The position numbers were made by a program, and so were the translations under genes. This document shows, one piece after another, positions 15,695-25,214 of a DNA stretch of 64,000 nt (position 1 is the first letter of the stretch; each line of letters starts with the position of its first letter). The notes beneath the pieces are model-generated. The model saw only the letters and a list, made by a program, of their open reading frames with translations. It did not search any database and was not told the origin of the DNA. This stretch comes from Aurantimicrobium minutum (GTDB taxonomy: Bacteria; Actinomycetota; Actinomycetes; Actinomycetales; Microbacteriaceae): positions 62,001-126,000 of the forward strand of contig NZ_JARXVT010000002.1 of the NCBI RefSeq assembly GCF_029892845.1, read 5' to 3'.

Positions 15695-17635
15695 GTGGAC
15701 AATAAAGAAACACCATCATGGGAAGGGTTTTTCCCTTGGTTATCTGAATTACTTCCCACTCAGGATTCACCTGAGTCGCAGTTAGCCAACTATTCAAAAT
15801 GGCTCGAACCTATTGATCAGACTCCTCAGAACATTGATGCTCGCGTTGAACAACTCTGCGGACTGATCGAAGTACGATTCGGAAACCGTTCACTTGAACA
15901 AATCTTTCCGATGCTTGACCATTGGTCGAATATCTCTGTCGTAACAGTTACAGGATTTGGCGAGGACATTACCTTCAACGAAACGAACTATCCCTTTGGG
16001 ATGATCGCCCACACGAATTTTGAAGACTTATATTCAATCGACAATCTTGCAATCGCGAACTCACGATCACTCCTATTCGATTTGATCCAGAAGTGTCTCA
16101 AACAAATCGGGATTGAAAGTAACAATAGAGAAGCGCATAAGCAACATTCTTCTAAATTGACTATTCCTTTTTCGGAAGCAATATATGAGCTTTTAGGTTC
16201 TTTAGACGACCGAGAAAAGCTCATCCTGGTTGATCGGATTTCAAGCAGTAAGCCAAGAACTCTTGATGATGTAGGGGCTGTATTCGACATCACGCGCGAA
16301 AGAGTGCGTCAAATTGAAAAGAAGTTGTTCCAAAAAATCAAAGACTGGGTTAAGAATTCTGAAGATATGAAGATTTTCTTGCCCCAGGTCAGGTTATTCA
16401 TTGGAGAAATTTCAGCGAGTAGCAACCTGATTGAAGCTTTTCCTGGCCTAGAAGTAAGGCTAGAACCATTCAATTTAAGAGGTTGGGGACTTCTCCCGGC
16501 TCTAATCAACGGTTTAGAAATTGAAGATAATTGGATTTTTGGATCCGGAGCAGAGAAAGTACAGCAGGGTTTTGATGAAATATTCGAATCTAATTCAGAA
16601 GGAATTGGATTCATAAAACTTGCTGACTTTGCCACTATTTATAGTTCATGGGGATCAAGCAGTTCTAAAGAACTACTTCAGTGGGCAATCACAAGGAAAT
16701 ACAAAACCTTTGAGGGCCTGCTGCTTTCTCCAAAGATTCAAAGCCAGACTGAATTAGCAATCGCATACCTGCAAAACAAGAATTCGCCTGCCCCAATCGA
16801 AGTTCTTTGCGGAGCAATTACACCAGGGAAGCCAAAAAGAAATCTCGCAACTCGTCTCGCAGAAGACAGTCGGATTGTCCGCGTAGGTCCAGAATCTTGG
16901 GGGCTCCCTGATTGGGAGCTCGATGTATATGACGGTATCCAAAATGTAATAAAGCGGCGTGTGGAGGCAGAAGGAACAGTTTCACTTTTGCAGTTGTTAG
17001 AGGAACTCCCAAAGCAATACGGGGTAGCTGAAAATAGCATTCGCACATACGCCGCTACGTTCCCCTTTCAACTTCATGGGGATGAAGTCAGCTTGGCTGA
17101 AGAGCGCAAAGGTGTTAACCGAAACGTAAACCGTGTTCGCAACCTCTATTTTGTTGACGAGAAGTTGGCATTTCGAATCTGTGTAAATAGTGAACATCTA
17201 CGCGGTAGTGGGATAATGCTCTCTGGCGCATTTGCTCAGGCAATTGGTGTTCAACCCGGGGAAAGTAGACAGTGGGACGTTGAAGGTCACACAGCTCAAT
17301 TTGCTGTCAATTGGGGTGGCGGCCAGCCACGTGCATCAAGTATCCGAGTACTCCTTAACGACATCTACGCGAAGACTGGCGATCAAATTGTCTTAATTTT
17401 TGATCGCGATACCGTCTCAATATCTAAAGTCCTTGTCGACGATTCATCACTTGAAAAAAAAATTGCTGCTCTCTGCTTACTCCCAGAAGGCAGTGAAGTA
17501 TCTCGAAAGAGTATTGCTCCTGCAATTGGTCTTCCAACGAACAGCGTATGGAATCAAATCATGGAACTGATGCGTCTTAGAAAAGATACAGAACTCCTTG
17601 AACTGCTTGAGAAGTACATAACGACACTTACTTAA
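15695..17635 (+). CDS. large DNA-binding protein with sigma-70 region 4-like and HARE-HTH-like domains
   Basis: About 646 residues. Residues ~170-217 match sigma-70 region 4 (L-D-D-R-E-K-L-I-L...T-L-D-D-V-G...I-T-R-E-R-V-R-Q-I-E). Around 390-415 there is an R-L-A-E-D-S-R-I-V-R-V-G-P-E-S-W-G-L motif like HARE-HTH/RNA polymerase delta winged helices. No sigma region 2 is evident. It stands divergent to the methylase operon and upstream of a second GmrSD-like gene. A regulator or target-recognition role for the island is inferred. The GTG start is set by GGGGGAA 6 nt upstream. Confidence 0.65.
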   Translation: MDNKETPSWEGFFPWLSELLPTQDSPESQLANYSKWLEPIDQTPQNIDARVEQLCGLIEVRFGNRSLEQIFPMLDHWSNISVVTVTGFGEDITFNETNYPFGMIAHTNFEDLYSIDNLAIANSRSLLFDLIQKCLKQIGIESNNREAHKQHSSKLTIPFSEAIYELLGSLDDREKLILVDRISSSKPRTLDDVGAVFDITRERVRQIEKKLFQKIKDWVKNSEDMKIFLPQVRLFIGEISASSNLIEAFPGLEVRLEPFNLRGWGLLPALINGLEIEDNWIFGSGAEKVQQGFDEIFESNSEGIGFIKLADFATIYSSWGSSSSKELLQWAITRKYKTFEGLLLSPKIQSQTELAIAYLQNKNSPAPIEVLCGAITPGKPKRNLATRLAEDSRIVRVGPESWGLPDWELDVYDGIQNVIKRRVEAEGTVSLLQLLEELPKQYGVAENSIRTYAATFPFQLHGDEVSLAEERKGVNRNVNRVRNLYFVDEKLAFRICVNSEHLRGSGIMLSGAFAQAIGVQPGESRQWDVEGHTAQFAVNWGGGQPRASSIRVLLNDIYAKTGDQIVLIFDRDTVSISKVLVDDSSLEKKIAALCLLPEGSEVSRKSIAPAIGLPTNSVWNQIMELMRLRKDTELLELLEKYITTLT

Positions 17636-17722
17636 GGGCATCTCTAGTTTTAGAAGTAACTTGATCACGTTTTCAAACTGTGATCAACTTAGCTACAGCC
17701 AACAGGTTTTCTAGGGGGAAAC

Positions 17723-19549
17723 ATGCAAATTGACGCCAGTGAAAAATCACTTCACAACATACTGAGTGGAAATGTCACTCTGACAATCCCCCCATTTCAG
17801 CGTAATTACGCTTGGAAGACCGACCAGATTGATGCATATCTCGAGGATGTATTCAACCTTGCTTTGGATCCAGGTAGCGAGCACTTTTTCGGCCCTGTAG
17901 TTCTTCTTGAAGACAAGAAAGACCTCAGCATTATTGATGGCCAGCAGCGTCTGACTACCACCATTATTTTGTTGTGCATTATTCGAGACCAGCTTGAATC
18001 CTTTACAAACTCGAACTTTGTAAAAGAAGGACACAATTTTCCTCTGGACATGCTGTTGACCCAGATGTTGAAGCATGACGACTTCATCCATGACAGTTAC
18101 ATTGCCAATTATCAGATCCAGGATGTTTTCAAGACTCACATCTTGGCGCCAATGAACTCAGTCAATCGGAAAGTATTTAATCCTGGCGGCAAGGGCCTGA
18201 CAACTGATGAAAAGCGCGCAACAACCGAACTTCGGTCTGCATATTCGCGAATTCAAAAAAGGCTAAATGACTGGCTCAAGCCCAACGCTGGGGATGAAGA
18301 TGCTATGAAGAGCCAGCTTTTCTCTTTGATCAATGCCTTGAGAAATGGTTTCCGACTTCTTGAAATCCGAATGTACACAGCAGATGATGCCTACATTTTG
18401 TTTGAAACACTCAACGAACGCGGTCTTCGACTCACCCCAAGCGATTTGCTGAAAAACTTTACTCTCAGAAATGTTGCAGCCAAAGATTCAGACAAAATCA
18501 CTAAGGTTCTCAAGCAATGGGATGACTCCATTTCAACCCTCGGCGACTACCCCTTTACAAAGTTTTTACGTCACTTCTTGCTCTCTTCGCAGGTATCCAA
18601 AGTTCAAGCGCAAAAGATCTTCAAGCTCTTTAGCGACCGGGTTGCTAAATACGGTGATGGTGGCGCTATGCGTAACCTCAACGAAATTGAAAGCGCTGCA
18701 AACGTCTACGCAAAGCTTTTGGGAGATTCCTCAAACTTCGGTGATTCGGCAATTGATGACGCTAATGCTCGTCTGAATCTCTTCTCAGAGACCCACAGAG
18801 TTTTCCTCTTACGCGTCATGCTCGGAAGCTTCACTAACAAAGCGAAGCTCAAAGCGACATTAGCCACAGAAATCATGGCATTTAGGTGGATCCTCACAGG
18901 TCGTAACGCTCAAGAACTTGAAACCCTGTACCAGAAGGCAAGCGACCTGCTTTTCACTGACAATCAGGGAACAATGGCAGCCGAAGATTCAGCCATTGAT
19001 GCAGCCATCAGCTTCCTCATGTCCTCATTGCCCAGCGATGATGCTGTTCGTTCCTACATGATTGAAAACCCAGCACGACGTGATCTTGTCTTCTATGCAC
19101 TCAAGCGTGCAAACTTCGCAATCCAGCCCGTAGGGTTCAACTACCAACAGTCCAAACTGCATGTTGAACATCTAGCACCCCAGAACCCAGCGATTGGTTC
19201 CAGCTGGTTCACCAAGGTTGCTGAAAGAACTCCTAGCGACCCCAACGCACCCACATATGACGACTTCGTACAGAAGTGGGGAAACCTCAGCATCCTGGAA
19301 TTCGAAGTAAATATCTCTATCAGCAATGCCGATTGGACAGACAAGGTTAACGGTAAAAATGACGGCCTTCTGAATGGGCTTAAGAACTCACTTATTCAAA
19401 TGAATAAGGATCTCTCAGTTCTTCCCGACTGGACAGCAGATCTTATTGATAAGCGGACTGCTTGGTTGGCTGATGCAATGGTTGCATTGACTCGTCCTGA
19501 AAATATCGAAGGAACTCCCGGATCAGTCAGTTCCTATACCGGCAATTAA
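17723..19549 (+). CDS. second GmrSD-like protein (DUF262 + DUF1524)
   Basis: 608 residues with the DUF262 motif D-G-Q-Q-R-L-T-T at 72-79 and P-P-F-Q-R-N-Y-A-W near 23-31. The C-terminal DUF1524 HNH-like region shows L-H-V-E-H-L-A-P-Q-N and K-W-G-N-L-S-I-L. Unlike the copy at 8432-10612 it has no RAMA-like tail. AGGGGGAAAC precedes the ATG. GmrSD-type enzymes restrict modified (for example glucosylated) phage DNA. It is probably co-transcribed with the regulator-like gene 87 bp upstream. Confidence 0.82.
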   Translation: MQIDASEKSLHNILSGNVTLTIPPFQRNYAWKTDQIDAYLEDVFNLALDPGSEHFFGPVVLLEDKKDLSIIDGQQRLTTTIILLCIIRDQLESFTNSNFVKEGHNFPLDMLLTQMLKHDDFIHDSYIANYQIQDVFKTHILAPMNSVNRKVFNPGGKGLTTDEKRATTELRSAYSRIQKRLNDWLKPNAGDEDAMKSQLFSLINALRNGFRLLEIRMYTADDAYILFETLNERGLRLTPSDLLKNFTLRNVAAKDSDKITKVLKQWDDSISTLGDYPFTKFLRHFLLSSQVSKVQAQKIFKLFSDRVAKYGDGGAMRNLNEIESAANVYAKLLGDSSNFGDSAIDDANARLNLFSETHRVFLLRVMLGSFTNKAKLKATLATEIMAFRWILTGRNAQELETLYQKASDLLFTDNQGTMAAEDSAIDAAISFLMSSLPSDDAVRSYMIENPARRDLVFYALKRANFAIQPVGFNYQQSKLHVEHLAPQNPAIGSSWFTKVAERTPSDPNAPTYDDFVQKWGNLSILEFEVNISISNADWTDKVNGKNDGLLNGLKNSLIQMNKDLSVLPDWTADLIDKRTAWLADAMVALTRPENIEGTPGSVSSYTGN

Positions 19550-19558
19550 TTGATCAGT

Positions 19559-20758
19559 TCACTCTGAATCAAGAGATAAATCTGCTTCCTCAGCAAATTT
19601 CGCTGCCATCGTGGGGTTTCCTCGAGTGAGCTTCTTGATTGTGATGTCCTGAGCCTTGTTGTTGGCTAGGCGAAGGTTGTTCTCTGAACCCTTGAGTTCT
19701 TCCTTGACCTTCTCAAGTGCCTTGATGGACTTATCTATCTCTTCGATGGCTTTGCCAAACTTGCCAGCGGCAAGTTCGTAGTTCCGGAAGAAGCCCGACT
19801 TGAATGCTTCAAGGTCGTCCTCGAAGGTCGTGATGTCAATGTTCTGTGCTTTGATGCGGGCAAGCTCTGTGCGGTCTTCCACGGACTTCATTGCTGCATT
19901 GCGTAGCAATGTAATGATCGGGATAAAGAACTGTGGTCGGACCACATACATCTTGGGATAGCGGTGAGAAACATCCACAATGCCAGTGTTGTAGAGCTCA
20001 CTGTCTGCTTCGAGCATGGAAACCATGACGGCATATTCACAACCCTTGAGGTTGCGGTCCTTATCTAGTTCCTTGAAGAAGTCTTCGTTCTTCTTCTTGG
20101 TGGCCGTGGTGTCAGCTTCATTCTTCATCTCGAACATGATGGACGTGACTTCCACGTTCTCATCGGTGAGTTCTCGGAATATGAAGTCACCCTTGCTGCC
20201 TTCTTTAACTTCGTTGTCTTTCTCGAAGTAGGCATTGGGGAAAGCGCTGGGGCGAATGGTATTGAAGGCAACTTCACAGTGTTGTTCGAGAGTTTCACCG
20301 AGCATCTTGGTGGAGAGCTGCGTCTTGAGATCTCTCAGACGCTCAATTTGATCTTCACGATCCTTGAGTTGGGTTTCATATTTGTCTTTAAGAGCGGTCT
20401 CAACCATTTGCTTTTCCAGCTCGGCGCGCTCAACCGCGTGCTTGAAGTCGTCACGCTCCTTCTCGACCTTGGAAAGGGCTTGAGTGACAGCCAACTTCTT
20501 TTCTGTCTCTGCAGAACCGAGCTCTGCGGCAAGGCGTTGGATCTCGTTCTCTTTTTCGGCGACCTTAGCTTTGAGCTTTTCAGCTACTTTGGCTTCCGCG
20601 AGCGCGATCTCTGTTTCTTTGGCTTCTGCTGCAAGCTGGAGGCGCTTTTCTATCTCTTCCTCAAACTCGTGAGTTCTAACTTGGGTGAGAATGTCTGCAT
20701 AGTTCGCCTCGTCGATGGTGAACGCAGTCTTGCAGTGTGGACACACGATTTCATGCAT
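19559..20758 (-). CDS. DUF2130-family protein (coiled coil, nuclease-like C-terminal domain)
   Basis: About 399 residues from the ATG at 20758 (GGGAGG ~12 nt upstream). It begins with a zinc-ribbon-like C-P-H-C, then a long Lys/Glu/Ala-rich coiled coil (~25-155). The DUF2130 domain follows with G-D-F-I-F and F-E-M-K-N-E motifs that resemble a PD-(D/E)XK active site. Proteins of this family are often found with restriction or repair genes. The biochemical role is unknown. It converges on the second GmrSD-like gene with 9 bp between them. Confidence 0.75.
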   Translation of the reverse strand: MHEIVCPHCKTAFTIDEANYADILTQVRTHEFEEEIEKRLQLAAEAKETEIALAEAKVAEKLKAKVAEKENEIQRLAAELGSAETEKKLAVTQALSKVEKERDDFKHAVERAELEKQMVETALKDKYETQLKDREDQIERLRDLKTQLSTKMLGETLEQHCEVAFNTIRPSAFPNAYFEKDNEVKEGSKGDFIFRELTDENVEVTSIMFEMKNEADTTATKKKNEDFFKELDKDRNLKGCEYAVMVSMLEADSELYNTGIVDVSHRYPKMYVVRPQFFIPIITLLRNAAMKSVEDRTELARIKAQNIDITTFEDDLEAFKSGFFRNYELAAGKFGKAIEEIDKSIKALEKVKEELKGSENNLRLANNKAQDITIKKLTRGNPTMAAKFAEEADLSLDSE

Positions 20759-20861
20759 GTGAATCATTTCCTCCCAATAAATCACGCAAGCTCACAATGT
20801 GGTGTGAGTTCCCCTTTGAACCTTCCACCAGCTTAGGGTTCAGAGCATGATGTGTATGAAA

Positions 20862-20910
20862 CCAAATAGAGCAGCAGTCTCCTTCCCCCAGGAGGTGCTG
20901 CTCTATTTGG
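20862..20910. terminator. strong hairpin between two minus-strand genes
   Basis: A perfect 15-bp stem (CCAAATAGAGCAGCA at 20862-20876 and its complement at 20896-20910) with a 19-nt loop that can pair CTCCT with AGGAG. It lies just after the VWA gene and before the DUF2130 gene, both read leftwards. Confidence 0.7.
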
Positions 20911-20916
20911 AACTTA

Positions 20917-21627
20917 CTAGCTCGCTACTGCGTCAGGGCCTTGCTGGTCATCTGCGCGACGAGCCTGCTCTTCTGCTTCTTTGCGGCGCTGTTCATCTGC
21001 TTCGGCTTCAAGGGCTGCAATGCGCTCTTCCGCAAGGAAGAGCTTCTTCTGCTTGCGACGAACGTCCGTCATATAACGGGACATGCTCTTAGCTGATGCA
21101 TCAACGCCGCCAGCACCAGGTGCGAAGGTGAGTGCGCTACCGGCATCAAAGCCAAGATCCATGCCGTTCAGGACGGCGTCCTGGTTAGCCCCGAGGAAGA
21201 CAAAGTCCCACTTATAGTCGTCCTTCTGGGACTGGACCAGTTTCTTGATGGCAGAAGCCTTGTATTCGACCGAAGAGTTCTCTTCACCATCGGTGACAAC
21301 AATGACCTGCACTGTTTCTGGGCGAGCATGTTCAGGCATAGCTGCAAGTGAGCGCCCAAACTCTGTCACCCCAATACCGATGGCGTCATAGAGAGCAGTG
21401 CCACCACGTGGTTCAATCTTGATCTGGAGATCTTTAGGGTCGGTCAACGAACACTCGTGCTTCACCTCAGTGTCGAAGGTGAAGAGATCAACAGTCAGCA
21501 AACCTGGTTCAGCAAGCTGGTCCGCGATCAGTGCGTTGAGGCCGCCCTCCATGTCTAGCTTGATGGACTCCATGGAACCACTGCGGTCAACAATAAGGAG
21601 CAGTGCGGTGTAATTCGGATCGGTCAA
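20917..21627 (-). CDS. von Willebrand factor type A domain protein
   Basis: 236 residues. A complete MIDAS metal-binding site is visible: D-R-S-G-S-M near 14-19, G-T-A-L-Y-D-A in the middle and D-G-E-E later. The C-terminal ~45 residues are charged and Glu/Arg-rich, probably a coiled tail. No signal peptide, so it is cytoplasmic. TTG start with GAGGGGAAC upstream. In bacteria such VWA proteins often act as metal-dependent adaptors for AAA+ ATPases, tellurite-resistance-like modules or defence systems. No such partner gene is adjacent. Confidence 0.82.
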   Translation of the reverse strand: MTDPNYTALLLIVDRSGSMESIKLDMEGGLNALIADQLAEPGLLTVDLFTFDTEVKHECSLTDPKDLQIKIEPRGGTALYDAIGIGVTEFGRSLAAMPEHARPETVQVIVVTDGEENSSVEYKASAIKKLVQSQKDDYKWDFVFLGANQDAVLNGMDLGFDAGSALTFAPGAGGVDASAKSMSRYMTDVRRKQKKLFLAEERIAALEAEADEQRRKEAEEQARRADDQQGPDAVAS

Positions 21628-21734
21628 GATGTTCCCCTCTACACATTCAGCCCGGCGCTGTCTGTGTAGAGATGAGTATGCAGGGACCCACTGACATTGA
21701 AGTCATTAACATGACCTCCAAGAAAATTAAGAGG

Positions 21735-22559
21735 CTAATTCCCCATCAAATGAACATAATGTGACCCGGTGTACCACAGGCCTGTTTGTTCAGAGAATCG
21801 AAAGTCCCCCATGAATCCAATCGATTTCACGTAAACGCTCAATTCATCTAGCTGCATCGTGACACCGACATCACACAATGCGTCATACCAGCCCCATGCG
21901 TTGTCAATAATCACTGTGGCTTTATTTCTTTGCTCGTTAGTTACAACAGAGTAAGTTGCAACAGTTTCATGTTCGTTCCTGAGGAAGTAATGCCAGCCCT
22001 GTGGCTCTAAGTGCAGCCCCGCTGGGGAGCGGCTCAGGAACACTGATGACTCCTCATCGGAAATCGAATAGATACTGTTGGTCGATTCCTCAGAGCTTGT
22101 CGAAAGATATGACTGGTTGATGCCTCCCGACCAGGCGATGTAGTTCTCTAGATAACCGTCCTTGAACCACACATCCCTAATCAAGATGAGGGTGTCATCC
22201 ATCTGACCAATCACTTTGAGTATGTCCAGCTCTGAATGTGGCATGCAGAGGTAGAGATACAACTCAGACATCCCTTTACCTGGGTTTGCCCAGCCCAATC
22301 GATAAATCAGAAGCCATTGAAGGCTATGCCAATATGCAATAGCCCCAGATATGTCTTTCCGTGAATCTGGCTTCCTCGGAAGAGAAACAGGTGCAAGCGG
22401 ATTTGCTAAGGCTCGAAATGCGGAAGGCAACGCCCAGCCAAAATCGAGCTGATCCCCAAGAAGTTTTTTGGACAAAGCTACATTCTCAAGAAGTTCTTGG
22501 TTTTCTGCAGACTCAAAACTTGGCGTGGCCACTCGGACTACATTGAAAGATTTCCCCAT
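21735..22559 (-). CDS. hypothetical protein
   Basis: 274 residues, Trp- and Ser-rich, without signal peptide or membrane segment. No family recognised. The central part has a Ser/Glu stretch (S-T-S-S-E-E-S-T-N-S). The ATG has only a weak ribosome-binding site. The next gene upstream, on the same strand, ends 49 bp away and is also an orphan. Confidence 0.6.
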   Translation of the reverse strand: MGKSFNVVRVATPSFESAENQELLENVALSKKLLGDQLDFGWALPSAFRALANPLAPVSLPRKPDSRKDISGAIAYWHSLQWLLIYRLGWANPGKGMSELYLYLCMPHSELDILKVIGQMDDTLILIRDVWFKDGYLENYIAWSGGINQSYLSTSSEESTNSIYSISDEESSVFLSRSPAGLHLEPQGWHYFLRNEHETVATYSVVTNEQRNKATVIIDNAWGWYDALCDVGVTMQLDELSVYVKSIGFMGDFRFSEQTGLWYTGSHYVHLMGN

Positions 22560-22608
22560 GTTTTCACTCTACCTCTGGTGTTTTGAACACGTGCTTTGAG
22601 AAATCTTG

Positions 22609-23382
22609 TTATTCAGCATCGTTTCCTGGAAACGCCCTTTTTCTTACCCGAGCTTTAGTTTCTTCATCTGGCTCGGTCTGACTGAGTTCATGGAACCCCT
22701 TCAGCGCGAATGCCCATCCTTGAATATCAAACGGGCCATTCCACACTCCCCAATCAAAGAGATCCTCATCAAGTGCACCTCTGATCATCAGGCCCTCAGG
22801 TTTGAAGATGTCCTGTGCAGTGACCTTGAAGACTGTAGTCATGGCTTGCAACGCCACCTGTAACGCATACTTTGGGTTCCAGCCAGGTTCCAGGACCTTG
22901 AAGTGAAGCGGGAGGCCATCTTTTGGTTCTGTCCACCCGCTAAAAGCGAGATAGTCGAGTGCCTTCTGATTGCCCGAGACCGTGATGTCTTTTGTTCCCA
23001 GCTCGAGGTGGAGGGAACCATCACCTTCGTTGATGGCTTGGAGAAACTCGATCTCTCCCCCAGGTTCGTTATAGCCCCAGTTATAGGGAGCAGTCACGAT
23101 GTTGAGCCCCCACCTGCGGCCCACGCCATCTCGTGTGATGCGTGGAGCAAGTGCATCAACGATGGGAAGCCATTCCGAGCCCAGGAAGGGGTTGGCCAAG
23201 ATGTCGAGATCAACAACCTCGTCTATCTCAAATCCAGAAAGCTCACGGGCTTCCATCAATAGAACAGAGCTGTAGCCAGCTTTTTCAACCTTCAACATCG
23301 CATGTTCGAAGCTGTCAGCAACGCACCCGAATGTGAGACATTCGGGGTCTTTGTCTTGCACCTGAAATGAATAAACCTTCAT
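22609..23382 (-). CDS. hypothetical protein, TY-Chap-like C-terminal half
   Basis: About 257 residues from the ATG at 23382, which is preceded by GGAGGGAACA. The second half (a scoring helix, then L-A-F-S-G-W-T-E-P and a helix before V-F-K-V-T-A-Q-D-I-F) resembles the TY-Chap/secretion-chaperone-like domains common in actinobacteria. This is a weak match by eye. No enzymatic motif. Confidence 0.55.
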   Translation of the reverse strand: MKVYSFQVQDKDPECLTFGCVADSFEHAMLKVEKAGYSSVLLMEARELSGFEIDEVVDLDILANPFLGSEWLPIVDALAPRITRDGVGRRWGLNIVTAPYNWGYNEPGGEIEFLQAINEGDGSLHLELGTKDITVSGNQKALDYLAFSGWTEPKDGLPLHFKVLEPGWNPKYALQVALQAMTTVFKVTAQDIFKPEGLMIRGALDEDLFDWGVWNGPFDIQGWAFALKGFHELSQTEPDEETKARVRKRAFPGNDAE

Positions 23383-23497
23383 TGTTCCCTCCGCGAGAAA
23401 CAATATGCGGAACTACGGACAATCTCCCCGCTGAATATTCTTTGACAACGACGCATTCTCACGACAGCCTAAGAACAGGAAATGTAATGGGGGAATT

Positions 23498-25099
23498 ATG
23501 CAAATAATCAATGGCGAGGTGATCTACTCACCCAGTGACATCACATCTTGGGTGAAATGCCAATGGGGTTATGTCCGAAAGCTCGATAGCAAGCTGGGCA
23601 AAGGAAACATCGTTCCTCCCGAAACTGATGCCATGATGCAATACAGCGCAAGGCAAGGTAACCGCCATGAGCGGTACTTTCTCACCACACTGCAGGAGCA
23701 CTATGGCAAAGAGAATGTTTTTATCGTCTCTGATGAAGACCTTCCCAAAGATCTCCCTCGTTTAGAGAAGCTCACCACCATGGATGCGCGGACCGCGGAT
23801 GCCCTCAAAGAGCAATGGCCCGTTGTGTTCCAAGCATCCTTCTTTGATGGCAAATACACCGGCTTTGCAGACTTCCTCGAGTTTGTTGAAATCGACGGGG
23901 TCTGGGCGTATCAAGTGCTAGATACAAAACTTGCCCTCAGCGACAAATTGCACGTGTACGACCTCCAGTTAGCTTCCTACGCGCGCCACTTGAAGAGGCT
24001 TGGCATTCCGGTGCATGACACCGCCAGCTTGGTGCATGGGAACCTTAAAGAAAGCACCTACTTTCTTCCTGACATATATTCACGTCTCGACCTGAATTTG
24101 GATCGTCTCAACAAGGTAGAAGCTGAACGCAGAGCAGACCCTCTTCCCATCGCTTGGTTGTCAGATGCCTACAAAGTGTGTGGCGAGTGTGCGTCATGTG
24201 TGGAACAAAAAGAATTAGATCCAGGAGACCTGCTTTATGTTGCAGGTTTAGGCCCCTCTAAGCGCAACGTCCTTGTGGCTGCAGGGATCAATCGAATTCC
24301 TGAATTAGCCCAACTCGCTTCATCAGAGAATGTGGACATCACTCCCAGCACATTGCAGAAACTCACCACACAAGCTCAGCGGCAGTGGCGGGCAATCGAA
24401 ACTAATGACCCCCAGATTTCGGTTGAGAACCCTGCAGCGATTTCTGCCCTTCCTCCTGAGAACGAAGGGGATCTCTATTTCGACTTTGAAACTGATCCGA
24501 TTTTTTATGTTGAAGGCAGCAACCGTTTAGGTATCGCGTATCTCTATGGGCTGTATTCGAAGATTCCCTTAGATTTCAAGGCCTTCAGGAAATCAGAAGA
24601 TGGGCTTTTTCAATACCTGTGGGCAGATTCCCGAGATGACGAAGAAAACATGCTGTATCTGTTCATGATGAATCTCATGGACCACCTTCGGGAATACCCA
24701 GATGCTCACATCTACCACTATTCGCCGTTTGAAATTACGACCTTGAAGCAGCTTGTATTTCAGGAAAACAAGTTCATCATGGAGCTTCAGGATATTTTCT
24801 ATCTTGGAAAGTTTGTTGATCTGAAGTCCACTGTTACGTCTGCGGTTTCACACGGGCTTGCAGGTTTCTCGATCAAGCAGCTCGAGCCTTTGTATATGGG
24901 CAAAGAGTTGCGAACTGGAACAAAGAACGCAACTGCTTCCATCACTCGATATGACGACTACCACCGGACACTCAATGGTGAAGTGCTTGAACTCGGTGAA
25001 ACGGCAGATGAGATCAGAGAAGACGTTCTGCAATACAACCGCTATGACTGTTACTCAATGTTGAAATTGCGAAATTGGCTAGATTCCTTGAGTGCATAA
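23498..25099 (+). CDS. TM0106-family RecB-like nuclease without helicase part
   Basis: 533 residues. The N-terminal nuclease shows Asp125, D-T-K at 142-144 and Q-L-A-S-Y at 157-161 (PD-(D/E)XK and QxxxY motifs). Cys21 plus C-x2-C-x2-C at 228-234 matches the iron-sulphur pattern of Cas4/AddB-like nucleases. The C-terminal half is RNase H-like with D-F-E-T-D, H-Y-S-P-F-E and a final Y-D-C-Y motif. Family members usually continue into a ~600-residue helicase, and this one stops after the RNase H-like domain. The ATG follows GGGGGAATT. A role in DNA processing is inferred. Confidence 0.8.
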   Translation: MQIINGEVIYSPSDITSWVKCQWGYVRKLDSKLGKGNIVPPETDAMMQYSARQGNRHERYFLTTLQEHYGKENVFIVSDEDLPKDLPRLEKLTTMDARTADALKEQWPVVFQASFFDGKYTGFADFLEFVEIDGVWAYQVLDTKLALSDKLHVYDLQLASYARHLKRLGIPVHDTASLVHGNLKESTYFLPDIYSRLDLNLDRLNKVEAERRADPLPIAWLSDAYKVCGECASCVEQKELDPGDLLYVAGLGPSKRNVLVAAGINRIPELAQLASSENVDITPSTLQKLTTQAQRQWRAIETNDPQISVENPAAISALPPENEGDLYFDFETDPIFYVEGSNRLGIAYLYGLYSKIPLDFKAFRKSEDGLFQYLWADSRDDEENMLYLFMMNLMDHLREYPDAHIYHYSPFEITTLKQLVFQENKFIMELQDIFYLGKFVDLKSTVTSAVSHGLAGFSIKQLEPLYMGKELRTGTKNATASITRYDDYHRTLNGEVLELGETADEIREDVLQYNRYDCYSMLKLRNWLDSLSA

Positions 25100-25214
25100 T
25101 GAGCTTCTCAATTACACCGAGCTAAGCCATCCTCATCATGTCATTTCATCTTCACCAAATGAACGCTGTCTGTGCCTCCAGCTAGCTTTGAACTAAAGTT
25201 CTTATGGGGGAATC

